Positions 25,919-34,821 of a stretch of DNA of 64,000 nucleotides are shown one piece after another. Below the pieces are notes generated by a model. It had not been told where the DNA came from. It saw nothing but the letters and a program-made list of their open reading frames with translations, and ran no database searches. Made by a program: the position numbers and the translations under genes. Source of the stretch: Zafaria ginkgonis (lineage in GTDB: Bacteria > Actinomycetota > Actinomycetes > Actinomycetales > Micrococcaceae); NCBI RefSeq assembly GCF_039540195.1, contig NZ_BAABEO010000026.1, positions 141,173-205,172 on the forward strand. The letters run 5' to 3'. Numbering within the stretch: the first letter of the stretch is position 1; each line of letters opens with the position of its first letter.

Positions 25919-26968
25919 ATGGCGCTCGATTTCCGCCCCGTGATTGACCGGATGACTTCCACACCCGATAGACCCCAGCGAAACGCACCAACGCCGGTCA
26001 GATTGTCCCAGAACGAACTTCCTTGGGGGCCGCCGGAACCGGTATTGAATGCAATGACGGAGGCGCTTCAGACAGTCAACCGCTACCCGGACTATCACCG
26101 GACAGCGGCACGAACGGCCATTGCGAACGTGGTTGGCGTAGCCCCAGAGTGGGTCGCTGTGGACAACGGTTCGGGATCACTGCTTCACGGGCTGGCGCGC
26201 CTGGTGATCGAACCGGGAACGACGGCGATTTACGGCTGGCCCTCCTTCGAGGCCTATCCGGCCTCCGTGGCCCTCGCCGGAGGATCACCTTCCCCGGTTG
26301 ACCTGAATGCCGAGGGGGCCATGGACCTCGCTGCCCTACGTGACGCGATGGGGGATTCAACCAGGCTCGTGGTTTTGTGCAATCCCAACAACCCAACGGG
26401 CGGTTTCATCGGAATCGATGACCTCCGCGCATTCCTCAGCAGCGTTCCGGACAATGTGTTGGTCGTCCTGGATGAGGCCTACCGCGAATTCGTCACAGCC
26501 GAGGACGTCTCGGAGTCCATTGCCCTGGTGCATGAGTTCGAGAACGTTGCGATTGTCCGCACGATGTCGAAATCGTACGGGCTGGCCGGTGTCCGCGCGG
26601 GTTACGTCATCGCCCAGGAGCGCATCGCCTTGGCACTTCGTCGAAGCTCTGTCGGTTTCGCGCTGAATTCGGTCGCCGATGCTGCCATCATCGCCGCATT
26701 CAGCCCGGAGGGCCTTCAGATCGCTGAAGAGCGCATCCAGAGAATCGTCGCGGAGCGGGAACGATTCCTGGCGGCCCTGACGGCTGCGGGAGTCTCGCAT
26801 CTGCCGACCGAATCGAACTTTGTGTTCATCCACGGCGACGCGGCGGAACTGACCAAACGCTTCGAGGCCCAAGGCGTCATGTCACGCCCGTTCCCGCACG
26901 CCGGCGGTGTGCGAATTACCATTGGCGCCCCCGCGGAGAACGACGCGGCACTCGCAGTTTTCAACTGA
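25919..26968 (+). CDS. PLP aminotransferase, histidinol-phosphate/aromatic type
   Basis: A 349-residue class I/II aminotransferase of the HisC-like group. It has LSQNELPWGPP near the N-terminus, CNPNNPTGG, LDEAYREF (cofactor Asp/Tyr) and the PLP lysine in TMSKSYGLAGVRAGY. AAGGAG precedes ATG 25919. The group includes histidinol-phosphate and phenylalanine/aromatic aminotransferases. A biosynthetic hisC would not be expected in this setting, so an aromatic amino acid or arylglycine donor feeding the TPP decarboxylase is inferred. Confidence 0.87.
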   Translation: MALDFRPVIDRMTSTPDRPQRNAPTPVRLSQNELPWGPPEPVLNAMTEALQTVNRYPDYHRTAARTAIANVVGVAPEWVAVDNGSGSLLHGLARLVIEPGTTAIYGWPSFEAYPASVALAGGSPSPVDLNAEGAMDLAALRDAMGDSTRLVVLCNPNNPTGGFIGIDDLRAFLSSVPDNVLVVLDEAYREFVTAEDVSESIALVHEFENVAIVRTMSKSYGLAGVRAGYVIAQERIALALRRSSVGFALNSVADAAIIAAFSPEGLQIAEERIQRIVAERERFLAALTAAGVSHLPTESNFVFIHGDAAELTKRFEAQGVMSRPFPHAGGVRITIGAPAENDAALAVFN

Positions 26969-26980
26969 CAGGCACCATTC

Positions 26981-26993
26981 CGACACGGTGTCG
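26981..26993. promoter_or_regulatory. Candidate operator (CGACAC dyad), importer operon
   Basis: CGACACGGTGTCG is a 13-base dyad with a one-base centre, 130 bases before the permease start. The left flank TTC also matches the copy at 34938-34958, so a shared left arm TTCCGACAC is seen at both loci. Confidence 0.6.
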
Positions 26994-27122
26994 ATATCAG
27001 CGGGCAGGACTTCGGAAGGTTGCACGATGCTCCCCTCCTGCCGGCCTTCTACGCTGAGCCAAACCGTGGACAACGTCGCCGCATTTCGGCGCCTCTACCC
27101 GTTCGCAGGAAGGGATTTGAAA

Positions 27123-28895
27123 GTGCCTGATATCGACCTGCTCGCCGACCGGCGTGCTTCGGTGCGGCGGTCAATCACAAGCGGAGCCATGTGGAGCGTT
27201 TTCCTCACCGCGCTCACCATAATCTTTGTTTACCCCGTGCTGATGATCGTCATTGGTGCGTTCCGTGACGGCCTTCCCTCCCAGAAGAAGCCGTTCACGA
27301 CCGAAGGACTCATCCAGGCCTTCACCTCCGAAGACACCTGGACCACCTTGGGCAACTCGGCCATCCTGGTGCTCATCTGCGGCACGCTTGCGACGGTCGG
27401 CGGCGGGTTCTTCGCTTGGATCGCCGCCAGCACAAACGTTCCGGGCCGGCGACTGCTGACACCCCTGATGGTCATCAACCTCTTTGTCCCGCCCCTGTTC
27501 CACACCCTCGGATGGCTGATGCTCGGCAACGCGCAGAACGGTTTGCTAAACCAATTCGTTCGCCTTTTCGGTCTCGAGGGATCCTTCATGAACATCCAGT
27601 CCTGGGGCGGCTTGATCATGTTGATGTCGCTCGGCTACATGCCATTCGCCTATTTGCTCATGCTTGGCGCGTTCAAGAACCGCGACCAATCGCTCGATGA
27701 GGCTGCCCAAATCAGCGGTGCGGGGACGTTCCGCACCTTCTTCACCATCACCGTTCCTTCGATTGGTCCAACCATCACCGGAGCCGCGACGCTCATCATG
27801 GTGCTTGTTTTCCAAGCCTTCGACAGCCCGCAGTTGATTGGTCGGCAGGCCGGCATCTACGTCTTCTCGACGCAGATCTACCGCTACGTCCGTGACGAGA
27901 CGCCAGGCAAGTACACCGCGGCATTTGCGCTGTCACTGATGCTGATCGCCCTGGTAGTGCTGCTGTTCCTCCTACAGCGCTGGGCACTTCGCGGACGCAG
28001 CTTCACCACGCTCACCGGCAAGACCTCGCGCCGCGAACCGCAGCAGCTCGGTCCGATTCGCTGGGTATTCAGCGCGGTGATCTGGGCATTCATGCTGCTC
28101 AACCTGATCCTGCCGCTGTTCGCCATGGTGTTGGGAAGCCTCCAGCCGGTCTTCGGCGTGATGAGCACCGGGCTGACCCTTGACAACTATGCTCGCGTGC
28201 TGACGGATCGCCAGCTCAGCTCAAGCCTGACGTTGACGGCATGGATGTCGATTCTCGGCGGCCTGCTCTCGATGTGCGTCGCCCTCGTGACAAGCTACGT
28301 GGTGCTGCGCCGCCGCGGTTTCATCAAGGCCTACACCTCGCTGGCCGTATGGATCCCGTGGGCGTTGCCGGGCGTCGTTTTGGCCCTGGCCTACCTCTTC
28401 GCGGTGCTGTCCTTCCCGTCGACCCGAAGCATGTACGGAACGGCAACGCTGATGATCCTGGTGCTGGTTGTGGGAACGATCCCGCTCTCGAGCAGAATCG
28501 CCGAAGGCGCGCTGGCACAGCTCTCCCCGGACCTCGAGGAGGCGGGCCGCACTGCGGGCGCAAGCGCTTCCCGCGTGCTCGTCACGATCGTGCTGCGCCT
28601 GGTGATCCCCAGCTTCCTGGCGGGCTGGTTCCTGTCGGTGCTGTTCATCTCCGGCAATCTGGCCATTCCGATGCTGTTGGCCCCTCCTGGATTGCAGCCA
28701 GTGTCCCAGACTGCACTTCAGATGTTCCTGCTTGGCGACATGGCGGGGGGTGCCGCATTGTTCATGGTCATTCTGATCGCGGCGGCCGTGGTCCTCGTGC
28801 TCTCCGGCATCTCGATGTACATCGCAAAGCGGATCCGGCTGCGTGCTGGCAAGGCACCGGCTGCCGCATCGTCCCTGACTCACATTGCGTCTTGA
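27123..28895 (+). CDS. Fbp-type ABC transporter permease (two fused membrane halves)
   Basis: A 590-residue permease with about twelve hydrophobic segments, made of two homologous halves, as in FbpB-type ferric, phosphonate and related importers. Each half has an EAA loop: SLDEAAQISGAGTFRTF and DLEEAGRTAGASASRVL. GTG 27123 is chosen from AGGAAGGG eight bases upstream. An ATG at 27027 with GGAAGG is a fair alternative that adds 32 residues not resembling the family. The gene opens an operon with binding protein, ATPase, amidohydrolase and Rieske genes, so the cargo is probably an aromatic acid or its metal complex rather than simply iron. Confidence 0.88.
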   Translation: MPDIDLLADRRASVRRSITSGAMWSVFLTALTIIFVYPVLMIVIGAFRDGLPSQKKPFTTEGLIQAFTSEDTWTTLGNSAILVLICGTLATVGGGFFAWIAASTNVPGRRLLTPLMVINLFVPPLFHTLGWLMLGNAQNGLLNQFVRLFGLEGSFMNIQSWGGLIMLMSLGYMPFAYLLMLGAFKNRDQSLDEAAQISGAGTFRTFFTITVPSIGPTITGAATLIMVLVFQAFDSPQLIGRQAGIYVFSTQIYRYVRDETPGKYTAAFALSLMLIALVVLLFLLQRWALRGRSFTTLTGKTSRREPQQLGPIRWVFSAVIWAFMLLNLILPLFAMVLGSLQPVFGVMSTGLTLDNYARVLTDRQLSSSLTLTAWMSILGGLLSMCVALVTSYVVLRRRGFIKAYTSLAVWIPWALPGVVLALAYLFAVLSFPSTRSMYGTATLMILVLVVGTIPLSSRIAEGALAQLSPDLEEAGRTAGASASRVLVTIVLRLVIPSFLAGWFLSVLFISGNLAIPMLLAPPGLQPVSQTALQMFLLGDMAGGAALFMVILIAAAVVLVLSGISMYIAKRIRLRAGKAPAAASSLTHIAS

Positions 28896-28919
28896 TCCAA
28901 ATAACCGAGAGGAAGAATA

Positions 28920-30050
28920 ATGACGTTCTGCCGCAACACCCTGAAGACGGCCCTTGGGGTCGCTCTGGTGGGTTCACTCGCATTTCTCACTGCCTGTTCT
29001 CCGTCCGCCGCTGAAGGTGGCAAGGGCCAGGCGGCTGCCCCGGTGGTGGTTCCCGGCGCGTCAGCCGAGGCCAACGAGCACCTGAACAGCCTGTACAAGA
29101 AGGCTTTGGAATCCGGCAAGACCGACATCGTTATGTACGGTCCGGCCCCAAGCGCATACAAGGCACTGCATCAGGTGTTCCTCGACCGCTTCCCGGGCAT
29201 CAACATCGTTCCCCAGGATCAGGCGGATGCCCAGACCCTCACCAAACTCGACGTCGAGGCCGAGAGCGGAAACCGCATCGCCGACCTCTACGTGGGAGGC
29301 GAAGCCCCGCAGGCCGCAGCCAAGGACAACATCTGCATGCCCGCCGACATTCGCACAGCGCCGGCCGGCTTCGAACTTCCGGTAGACAACGACGGCAAGC
29401 TGCTGCGCTTCGCGCTGCGCTACTTCGGCTTTGTCTACAACACCGACATGGTGAAGGAAGAAGAAGCCCCGAAGTCATGGCACGACCTGCTCGATCCCAA
29501 GTGGAAGGGAAAGATCCTGATTGGCGATCCGACCGTTCCGGGCGGCATCCGATACATCCTGACCTCGATGATGCTCCCCGAAACCCAGGCGGAGTGGGGC
29601 AAACCGTACATGGAGCAGCTTGCGGCACAGGAGCTGAACTTCAGCCAGTCCGAACCGACGGTTTCCGCTGACGTTGCCAGCGGTCGCTTCCCGATCGGCA
29701 TCGGCGTTTATTCCGGCTACTACTACGACCAGAAGGCCAAGGGTGCACCCTTGGACATGGTCTTCCCGCTGACCGACGGCGGCAATTTCCTTGCACGTTC
29801 CGGCCTGTGCCAGATCCAGGACAGCCCCCACGCTGACGCGACCTCGCTGTACCTGAATTGGATGTTCACCCAGGAAGGCCAGAACGCCTTGGGCGAGAAG
29901 GACAACTCCTACGGCGTGCTTCCGACGGCCCCCGGCCCGTCCGGCGCCCCTGCATTTGCCGACCTGAAGAAGCTTCCGTACTCGAATCCCGATCCGGAAT
30001 TCAACAAGGAGTACTTCGACTACATCGTTGATCTTTTCAAGAAGTCCTGA
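28920..30050 (+). CDS. ABC transporter substrate-binding lipoprotein (family 1)
   Basis: A 376-residue extracellular solute-binding protein. The signal peptide ends in the lipobox FLTACSP. The mature part has the class features DIVMYGPAPSAYKALHQVF, YFGFVYNTDMVKEEEAPKSW, DLLDPKWKGKI and a C-terminal YFDYIVDLF. The segment PKSWHDLLDPKWKGKI is typical of binding proteins for ferric ion, thiamine, phosphonates and some organic acids. GAGAGGAAG precedes the ATG. It lies 24 bases after the permease and 18 bases before the ATPase. Confidence 0.9.
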   Translation: MTFCRNTLKTALGVALVGSLAFLTACSPSAAEGGKGQAAAPVVVPGASAEANEHLNSLYKKALESGKTDIVMYGPAPSAYKALHQVFLDRFPGINIVPQDQADAQTLTKLDVEAESGNRIADLYVGGEAPQAAAKDNICMPADIRTAPAGFELPVDNDGKLLRFALRYFGFVYNTDMVKEEEAPKSWHDLLDPKWKGKILIGDPTVPGGIRYILTSMMLPETQAEWGKPYMEQLAAQELNFSQSEPTVSADVASGRFPIGIGVYSGYYYDQKAKGAPLDMVFPLTDGGNFLARSGLCQIQDSPHADATSLYLNWMFTQEGQNALGEKDNSYGVLPTAPGPSGAPAFADLKKLPYSNPDPEFNKEYFDYIVDLFKKS

Positions 30051-30068
30051 CCAGAGAGTATTGATGAA

Positions 30069-31235
30069 ATGACTGAAGTCCTGGTTTCCGGGCTGGCCAA
30101 GAAATATGGCAGCAAGTCTGCCCTTCACGGGCTCGATCTGAAGATCGAGTCCGGGCAGTTCGTCACGCTTCTGGGCCCCTCGGGATGTGGCAAGACAACG
30201 ACGCTGCGCTGCCTCGCCGGCCTCGAGCGCCCAACCGCCGGCAGGATCACCATGGGCGATCGAACCATGGTCGACACCGCACGTGGGGTGTTCGTGCCGT
30301 CGGACAAGCGCAAGGTGGGCATGGTTTTCCAGAGCTACGCCCTATGGCCACACATGAGCGTCTCCGAAAACATTGCGTACCCGCTCAAGGTCGCACGGCT
30401 CGGAAGCCAGGACCGTCAGCAGCGGGTGCGCGAAATGCTTGATGCAGTTGGTCTGGCCGGCTACGAAAAGCGTCCGGTCACCGCCCTCTCCGGTGGCCAG
30501 CAGCAGCGCGTTGCGCTGGCCCGCGCGCTGGCCGCCCGGCCGGGCATCATCTTCTACGACGAGCCCCTGTCCAACCTCGATTCGAAGTTGCGCTACCAGT
30601 TGGGCCAGCAGGTCCGCTCGCTGCACGACCAGTTCGAGACGACTTCCGTGTACGTCACCCACGACCAGGAAGAAGCGATCACGCTTTCGGACCGGATCAT
30701 CGTGATGAACGAGGGCGAGATCATGCAAGACGGCTCGCCGGCCGAATTGTTCGATAGGCCGAATTCGGCCTACGTAGCTGACTTCATGGGATTCCAGAAC
30801 ATTCTCCCCGGCGACGTCGTGGGCGTGGAGAACGGCATTGCGGATGTCAGGATCGACGGAACCTCACTGGTGGTCAGCGGCACGACGACCCTCTCGGTAT
30901 CCGTCGGGGACCGGGTCAACATCGCCTTCCGCGCCGCGCACATTCGCGTGCATGCGGAACCGAAGAGTGGGCCTGGTCATTTCGAAGGCATCGTTGAGCG
31001 CACCACGTATCTGGGCAGCGCCACAAACCTGCTGGTCCGCGCGGATGGACTTCCGCTGCGCGTACGTCTTGAAACGTCGGACCTCGCTCTCGACCAGATC
31101 CCCGCTGTCGGCGACCGACTCGGCTTCTCGGTGAATCCGGCGCGCGCCGTGGTGACAGATGTGGTCCAGCACGAAGAGTCGACGAAAGACGAACACCTGA
31201 CAACGATGACCGGTGCACTTGTTGCACCCCGCTGA
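30069..31235 (+). CDS. ABC transporter ATP-binding protein (FbpC/PotA type)
   Basis: A 388-residue ATPase: Walker A GPSGCGKTTT, signature LSGGQQQRVALARAL, Walker B IIFYDEPLSNLDS and H-loop YVTHDQEEA. A C-terminal TOBE-like regulatory domain (about 280-365) may sense ligand. It energises the permease encoded upstream. The last 20 residues are hydrophilic with no special motif. Amidohydrolase follows after 31 bases on the same strand. Confidence 0.93.
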   Translation: MTEVLVSGLAKKYGSKSALHGLDLKIESGQFVTLLGPSGCGKTTTLRCLAGLERPTAGRITMGDRTMVDTARGVFVPSDKRKVGMVFQSYALWPHMSVSENIAYPLKVARLGSQDRQQRVREMLDAVGLAGYEKRPVTALSGGQQQRVALARALAARPGIIFYDEPLSNLDSKLRYQLGQQVRSLHDQFETTSVYVTHDQEEAITLSDRIIVMNEGEIMQDGSPAELFDRPNSAYVADFMGFQNILPGDVVGVENGIADVRIDGTSLVVSGTTTLSVSVGDRVNIAFRAAHIRVHAEPKSGPGHFEGIVERTTYLGSATNLLVRADGLPLRVRLETSDLALDQIPAVGDRLGFSVNPARAVVTDVVQHEESTKDEHLTTMTGALVAPR

Positions 31236-31266
31236 TGCGCACCAAGATTTATAGAAAGGCAACCCC

Positions 31267-32532
31267 ATGAGTCAGATTCCCGGCCTCAAGTCCGACGAAG
31301 GCCTGGTTCGCGAGCTTGCGGAAATCAGTGGACGCACGGACACGCGAGATGTCCTGGCGCACGCGACAAAGCAAGCGAAGGAGAACTTCGACGACTATTT
31401 CATTGTCGATATCGATGCCCACGTCTCGGAAGACCAGTTCTGGGGCGAGGTGCTCGAGCTGATCGACAATGATGTGTGGAAGCAAATTGGCATGGACCAA
31501 TTTGATAAGTTCGCCGGCAACAACGCGCTGCTGAACATTTCCCCGGGCCTGTCCCACCAGAGTGTTGGCGGCCGCATCGGCCACCAGGGCCGCAAGGAGC
31601 CCGTCGACGGCACCGAGGGCCACCCGTTTGTCACTTCCGCCAAGCGCGGCATGGACGCCATGGGCCTTGACTATCAGGTGGTGTTCCCCAGTGCGATGCT
31701 GCTGCTGGGCATGCACCCGCAGGACGAGATCGAGGTTGTCCTGGGACGCGCCTTCAACCGGTGGCTCACCGAGGTCATCCTGCCGAAAAACCCGCGCCTG
31801 AAGGGCATGCTGTACCTGCCATACAACACCCCCGAGGTCTGTGAGGAACTCGTGGAGAAGTACGCGGACCATCCAGGCATCATCGGCTACACCGTCTGCT
31901 CCACGCGCAACAACCCGGTGCACTCGGACGTGTACACCCGCCTGTACTCGCTGATCGAGGAGAGCGGCAAGCCGCTGGCATTCCACTCGGGATACCACTG
32001 GGGCGACCCGTCGTTCGCGCAGCTGAACCGCTTCCTGTCGATGCACGCTCTTTCCTTCACGCACTACAACCAGATCCACGTGACCAACTGGATCATCAAC
32101 GCAATGCCCGAACGCTTCCCGAAGCTCAAGATGATCTGGGTTGAGAGCGGCCTTGCCTGGATCCCGTTCCTCATGCAGCGCCTGGACCACGAAGTGCTGA
32201 TGCGTCCGAGCGAGGCGCCGGGGCTCACCAAGCTGCCGAGCGAGTACATGAAGGAAATGTACTATTCGACCCAGCCGATGGAACGCAACAACATGGAGCT
32301 GCTTGAGGCCACGATGAAGGCCTTCAATGCCGAGACCCAGTTGCTGTACTCCTCCGACTGGCCGCACTGGGACTGGGATTCCCCGTCAACCATCACGGAC
32401 TTGCCGTTCCTCTGCGAACAGGCCAAGCGCAACATCCTGGGACTCAACGCCGCACGGGTGTTCAACCTCCCCACCGACCGAATGAAGCCATCCGCGGAGC
32501 AAGTGCTCCAGGAACGACCGGGGATCTCCTGA
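31267..32532 (+). CDS. Amidohydrolase-family protein (decarboxylase-like)
   Basis: A 421-residue metal-dependent amidohydrolase of the ACMSD / gamma-resorcylate decarboxylase superfamily. The metal ligands fit DIDAHVSED near residue 45, FHSGYHWGD near 240 and the Asp in LYSSDWPHWDWD near 360. Such enzymes decarboxylate or hydrate aromatic and ring-cleavage acids. GAAAGG precedes the ATG. It is translationally linked to the 102-residue protein and the Rieske protein, suggesting a shared complex or pathway step. The exact reaction is not known. Confidence 0.85.
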   Translation: MSQIPGLKSDEGLVRELAEISGRTDTRDVLAHATKQAKENFDDYFIVDIDAHVSEDQFWGEVLELIDNDVWKQIGMDQFDKFAGNNALLNISPGLSHQSVGGRIGHQGRKEPVDGTEGHPFVTSAKRGMDAMGLDYQVVFPSAMLLLGMHPQDEIEVVLGRAFNRWLTEVILPKNPRLKGMLYLPYNTPEVCEELVEKYADHPGIIGYTVCSTRNNPVHSDVYTRLYSLIEESGKPLAFHSGYHWGDPSFAQLNRFLSMHALSFTHYNQIHVTNWIINAMPERFPKLKMIWVESGLAWIPFLMQRLDHEVLMRPSEAPGLTKLPSEYMKEMYYSTQPMERNNMELLEATMKAFNAETQLLYSSDWPHWDWDSPSTITDLPFLCEQAKRNILGLNAARVFNLPTDRMKPSAEQVLQERPGIS

Positions 32533-32533
32533 C

Positions 32534-32842
32534 ATGACTACTGTGACCACCAACAACACGCTGACCGAACTCTCCGAGACGGTCGATCGGCTGACCGAAC
32601 TGACCCGCCAGATCGCCCAGCAGCAGCTCGCCGCCGGCGTATCGGACGAACAGATTGCCGACGCGCTGTACGCGGCGGCGCGGCTCTTCTCCGCCAAGAC
32701 CGACCGCGTGGGCAAGCGCGCCTGGCCGATCAAGGAGGACGCCCTGAACGCCACCGAGACGGTGGTCCTGGTGACCGCCCTGCTCGACGCGGCCGACATC
32801 AACCTCTTTGACATGGCGATCTGGTTTAGGAGGGCGGAATGA
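32534..32842 (+). CDS. Uncharacterised 102-residue protein between amidohydrolase and Rieske genes
   Basis: A short helical-looking acidic protein: an N-terminal coiled-coil-like stretch (LSETVDRLTELTRQIAQQQ), a conserved-looking centre (SDEQIADALYAAARLF) and a C-terminus LLDAADINLFDMAIWFRRAE. No family is recognised. It is not an obvious LigA-type alpha subunit. It starts one base after the amidohydrolase stop and overlaps the Rieske gene by 4 bases (ATGA). Codon bias matches its neighbours. A subunit or chaperone role with one of them is inferred from coupling alone. Confidence 0.75.
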   Translation: MTTVTTNNTLTELSETVDRLTELTRQIAQQQLAAGVSDEQIADALYAAARLFSAKTDRVGKRAWPIKEDALNATETVVLVTALLDAADINLFDMAIWFRRAE

Positions 32843-33222
32843 GCACGAGTGAACTGAAGCGCGACGTCGTCGTCGCGCAGCTCGAGGATCTCAAGGAACG
32901 CGAGCGCATCGTCGTCGATGCCGGCGGCACCGAGGTCGGCCTGTACTTCCATGCCGACCAGGTCCGAGCCTGGTCCAACGTCTGCCCGCACTCGGGCGGC
33001 CCGGTGTGCCAGGGCAAGATGATGCCGCGCACCATTCAGCTGGTGGTGGAGAACCGCAAGAGCGGCGGCCCCGGATTCCACCCCACGGATCGCAACATCG
33101 TGTGCCCGTGGCACGGATTCGAGTTCGACGTGCTCACCGGCAAACATCCGGCGGACCAACGGGTAGGGCTTCGCTCGGTTCCCGTCCGCGTGGAGAACGG
33201 CGAAGTCATCATTTCCATCTAG
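32839..33222 (+). CDS. Rieske [2Fe-2S] ferredoxin-like protein
   Basis: A 127-residue Rieske-domain protein. The cluster ligands are in NVCPHSGGPVC and IVCPWHGFEFDV, giving the Cys-x-His / Cys-x2-His set, and the length fits a free-standing ferredoxin. A long insert lies between the two boxes (about 35 residues with ENRKSGGPGFHPTDRN), more than in simple NirD/BphF types. A strong AGGAGG site precedes ATG 32839. No Rieske oxygenase is in the window, so its electron acceptor is unknown; the amidohydrolase and monooxygenases are its only partners nearby. Confidence 0.9.
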   Translation: MSTSELKRDVVVAQLEDLKERERIVVDAGGTEVGLYFHADQVRAWSNVCPHSGGPVCQGKMMPRTIQLVVENRKSGGPGFHPTDRNIVCPWHGFEFDVLTGKHPADQRVGLRSVPVRVENGEVIISI

Positions 33223-33233
33223 CAACACCACCC

Positions 33234-33270
33234 AAAGGATGCGGGCGACGAAGAGTCGCCCGCATCCTTT
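33234..33270 (+). terminator. Terminator after the Rieske gene
   Basis: AAAGGATGCGGGCGAC (33234-33249) and its exact complement (33255-33270) form a 16-base stem with a GAAGA loop. The 3' arm ends in TTT. It closes the importer-amidohydrolase-Rieske operon 11 bases after the stop. Confidence 0.88.
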
Positions 33271-33290
33271 CATAAGCGTGAAGGACAATC

Positions 33291-34739
33291 ATGAATCGTT
33301 GGGATCTGGGCGAGGCCGAGGGGCGCATCTACTCGGGCGGCTGGCGGCCCGGCGCCGGCGGCACACTGCCCGTCACTTCGCCGGGCGACGGCGGCACGAT
33401 CGGGCATATCGGCATCGCAGACGGGGCCGACGTGGAGGGTGCAGGCGCCCTTGCCCGTGCGGCCCAGGCCGGCTGGGGACAAGCCTCCTACCGGGAACGG
33501 GCCAACGTGCTGACCCGAGCCGCAGCCGCGCTGCAGGAAATCCGTGCGGACCTCGAACTCGTGCTCGTGCGCGAGAGCGGATCGCTGCCGGCCAAGGCGG
33601 CCCACGAGGTCGACAAAGCCTTCGACGAACTCATCGCTGCGGCAAGCCTTGTCACCCTCTCCCAAGGAGACATCCTGCCCGTGGAAGACCCCAGCGTGAT
33701 GGGCATTGCCCGCCGCATCCCGGTGGGAGTTGTCGGCGTCATTGCCCCGTGGAATGCCCCGCTCATGCTTGCCATGCGCTCAGTGGCCCCCGCCATCGCC
33801 CTGGGCAACGCTGTCATTGTGAAACCCGACGTGAAAACCGCCTTCTCCGGAGGCGCGGTGATCGCGGAGATCTTCGAGCGTGCCGGGCTGCCGCGGGATG
33901 TCCTGCACATCCTGCCCGGAGGACCTGAAACGGGGGAGGCGCTGGTGCGCTCGGCGCACACCAGTGTCATCGCCTTCACCGGTTCCACCGCCGCCGGCAA
34001 ACGCGTCGGCGAGGTTGCCGGCGGCCTGATGAAGCGCGTCATCCTGGAACTCGGCGGCAACAACGCGGCGATCGTGATGGCCGATGCAGACCTCGACGCC
34101 GCGGTGGCGAACGGCGTCGCCGGCAGCTTCCGGCACCAGGGTCAGATCTGCATGGCCACCGGCCGCCATCTGGTCCACGAATCGATAGCCGATGAATACG
34201 TGACCCTCCTGAGCGCCGCCACGGCCAAGCTGCGCATGGGCGACCCGCTCGGCGAGGGCGTCACCCTGGGCCCGCTGATCAACCAAACCCAAGCCGAACG
34301 GGTACAGCGGATTGTCGATGAGGCCGTGGCCGGGGGCGCGCGCGTTGTCCATGGCGGATCCCACGACGGTGCCTTCTATGAACCGACGATCCTGGAGGAC
34401 GTGACGGCCGACAACGCCGCCTTCCGAGAGGAGATCTTCGGACCGGTGGCCCCGATCACCCGCTTCGCCACCGAAGAAGAGGCGCTCGCGCTGGCCAATA
34501 AGAGCGCCTATGGGCTTTCGGCCTCCATCCACAGCCGGGACATTGCGCGTTCGCTGGGATTTGCCTCCCGCCTGCGCGCAGGCATGGTGGCGCTGAACGG
34601 GCAGACCATTTACGACGCTGCCCACATTCCGATGGGTGGGCTCGGTGCCTCGGGCAACGGCGGGCGGCACGGCGGGCACTGGAATCTCGACGAGTTCACT
34701 TTCTGGCAGTGGGTCACGGTGCCCTCGAACGCGGGATAG
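33291..34739 (+). CDS. Aromatic aldehyde dehydrogenase (benzaldehyde dehydrogenase-like)
   Basis: A 482-residue aldehyde dehydrogenase: PWNAPLMLAMRSVAPA, FTGSTAAGKRVGE, catalytic Glu in LELGGNNAAI and Cys in HQGQICMATGR. The order PWNAPL and the HQGQIC context resemble benzaldehyde/vanillin dehydrogenases. AAGGA precedes ATG 33291. It lies between two terminators and so is probably its own unit or a readthrough product. It may oxidise the aldehyde from the TPP enzyme, in parallel with the dehydrogenase at 20294, or a semialdehyde from ring cleavage. Confidence 0.9.
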   Translation: MNRWDLGEAEGRIYSGGWRPGAGGTLPVTSPGDGGTIGHIGIADGADVEGAGALARAAQAGWGQASYRERANVLTRAAAALQEIRADLELVLVRESGSLPAKAAHEVDKAFDELIAAASLVTLSQGDILPVEDPSVMGIARRIPVGVVGVIAPWNAPLMLAMRSVAPAIALGNAVIVKPDVKTAFSGGAVIAEIFERAGLPRDVLHILPGGPETGEALVRSAHTSVIAFTGSTAAGKRVGEVAGGLMKRVILELGGNNAAIVMADADLDAAVANGVAGSFRHQGQICMATGRHLVHESIADEYVTLLSAATAKLRMGDPLGEGVTLGPLINQTQAERVQRIVDEAVAGGARVVHGGSHDGAFYEPTILEDVTADNAAFREEIFGPVAPITRFATEEEALALANKSAYGLSASIHSRDIARSLGFASRLRAGMVALNGQTIYDAAHIPMGGLGASGNGGRHGGHWNLDEFTFWQWVTVPSNAG

Positions 34740-34760
34740 CGCGGGGCCGGCGGACGGCAG

Positions 34761-34821
34761 AAAAGGGGACGGATGGTCCACCCCGGCGTGAAACCCGGTG
34801 GAGGGCTTCCGCCCCCTTTTT
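34761..34821 (+). terminator. Terminator after the aldehyde dehydrogenase
   Basis: AAAAGGGG at 34761 pairs with CCCCCTTTTT at 34812-34821, with interrupted inner pairing (TCCACC at 34777-34782 with GGTGGA at 34797-34802). The ending run of Ts makes it a classical intrinsic terminator. Confidence 0.8.

Noticed and set aside
25919..26968. Biosynthetic histidinol-phosphate aminotransferase (hisC)
   Set aside because: The family fits, but no other his gene is present and the gene shares an operator type with the catabolic decarboxylase and dehydrogenase.
32534..32842. LigA-type alpha subunit for the LigB-like dioxygenase
   Set aside because: The size fits, but no LigA motif is visible, and it is coupled to the Rieske and amidohydrolase genes rather than to the dioxygenase 5 kb away.
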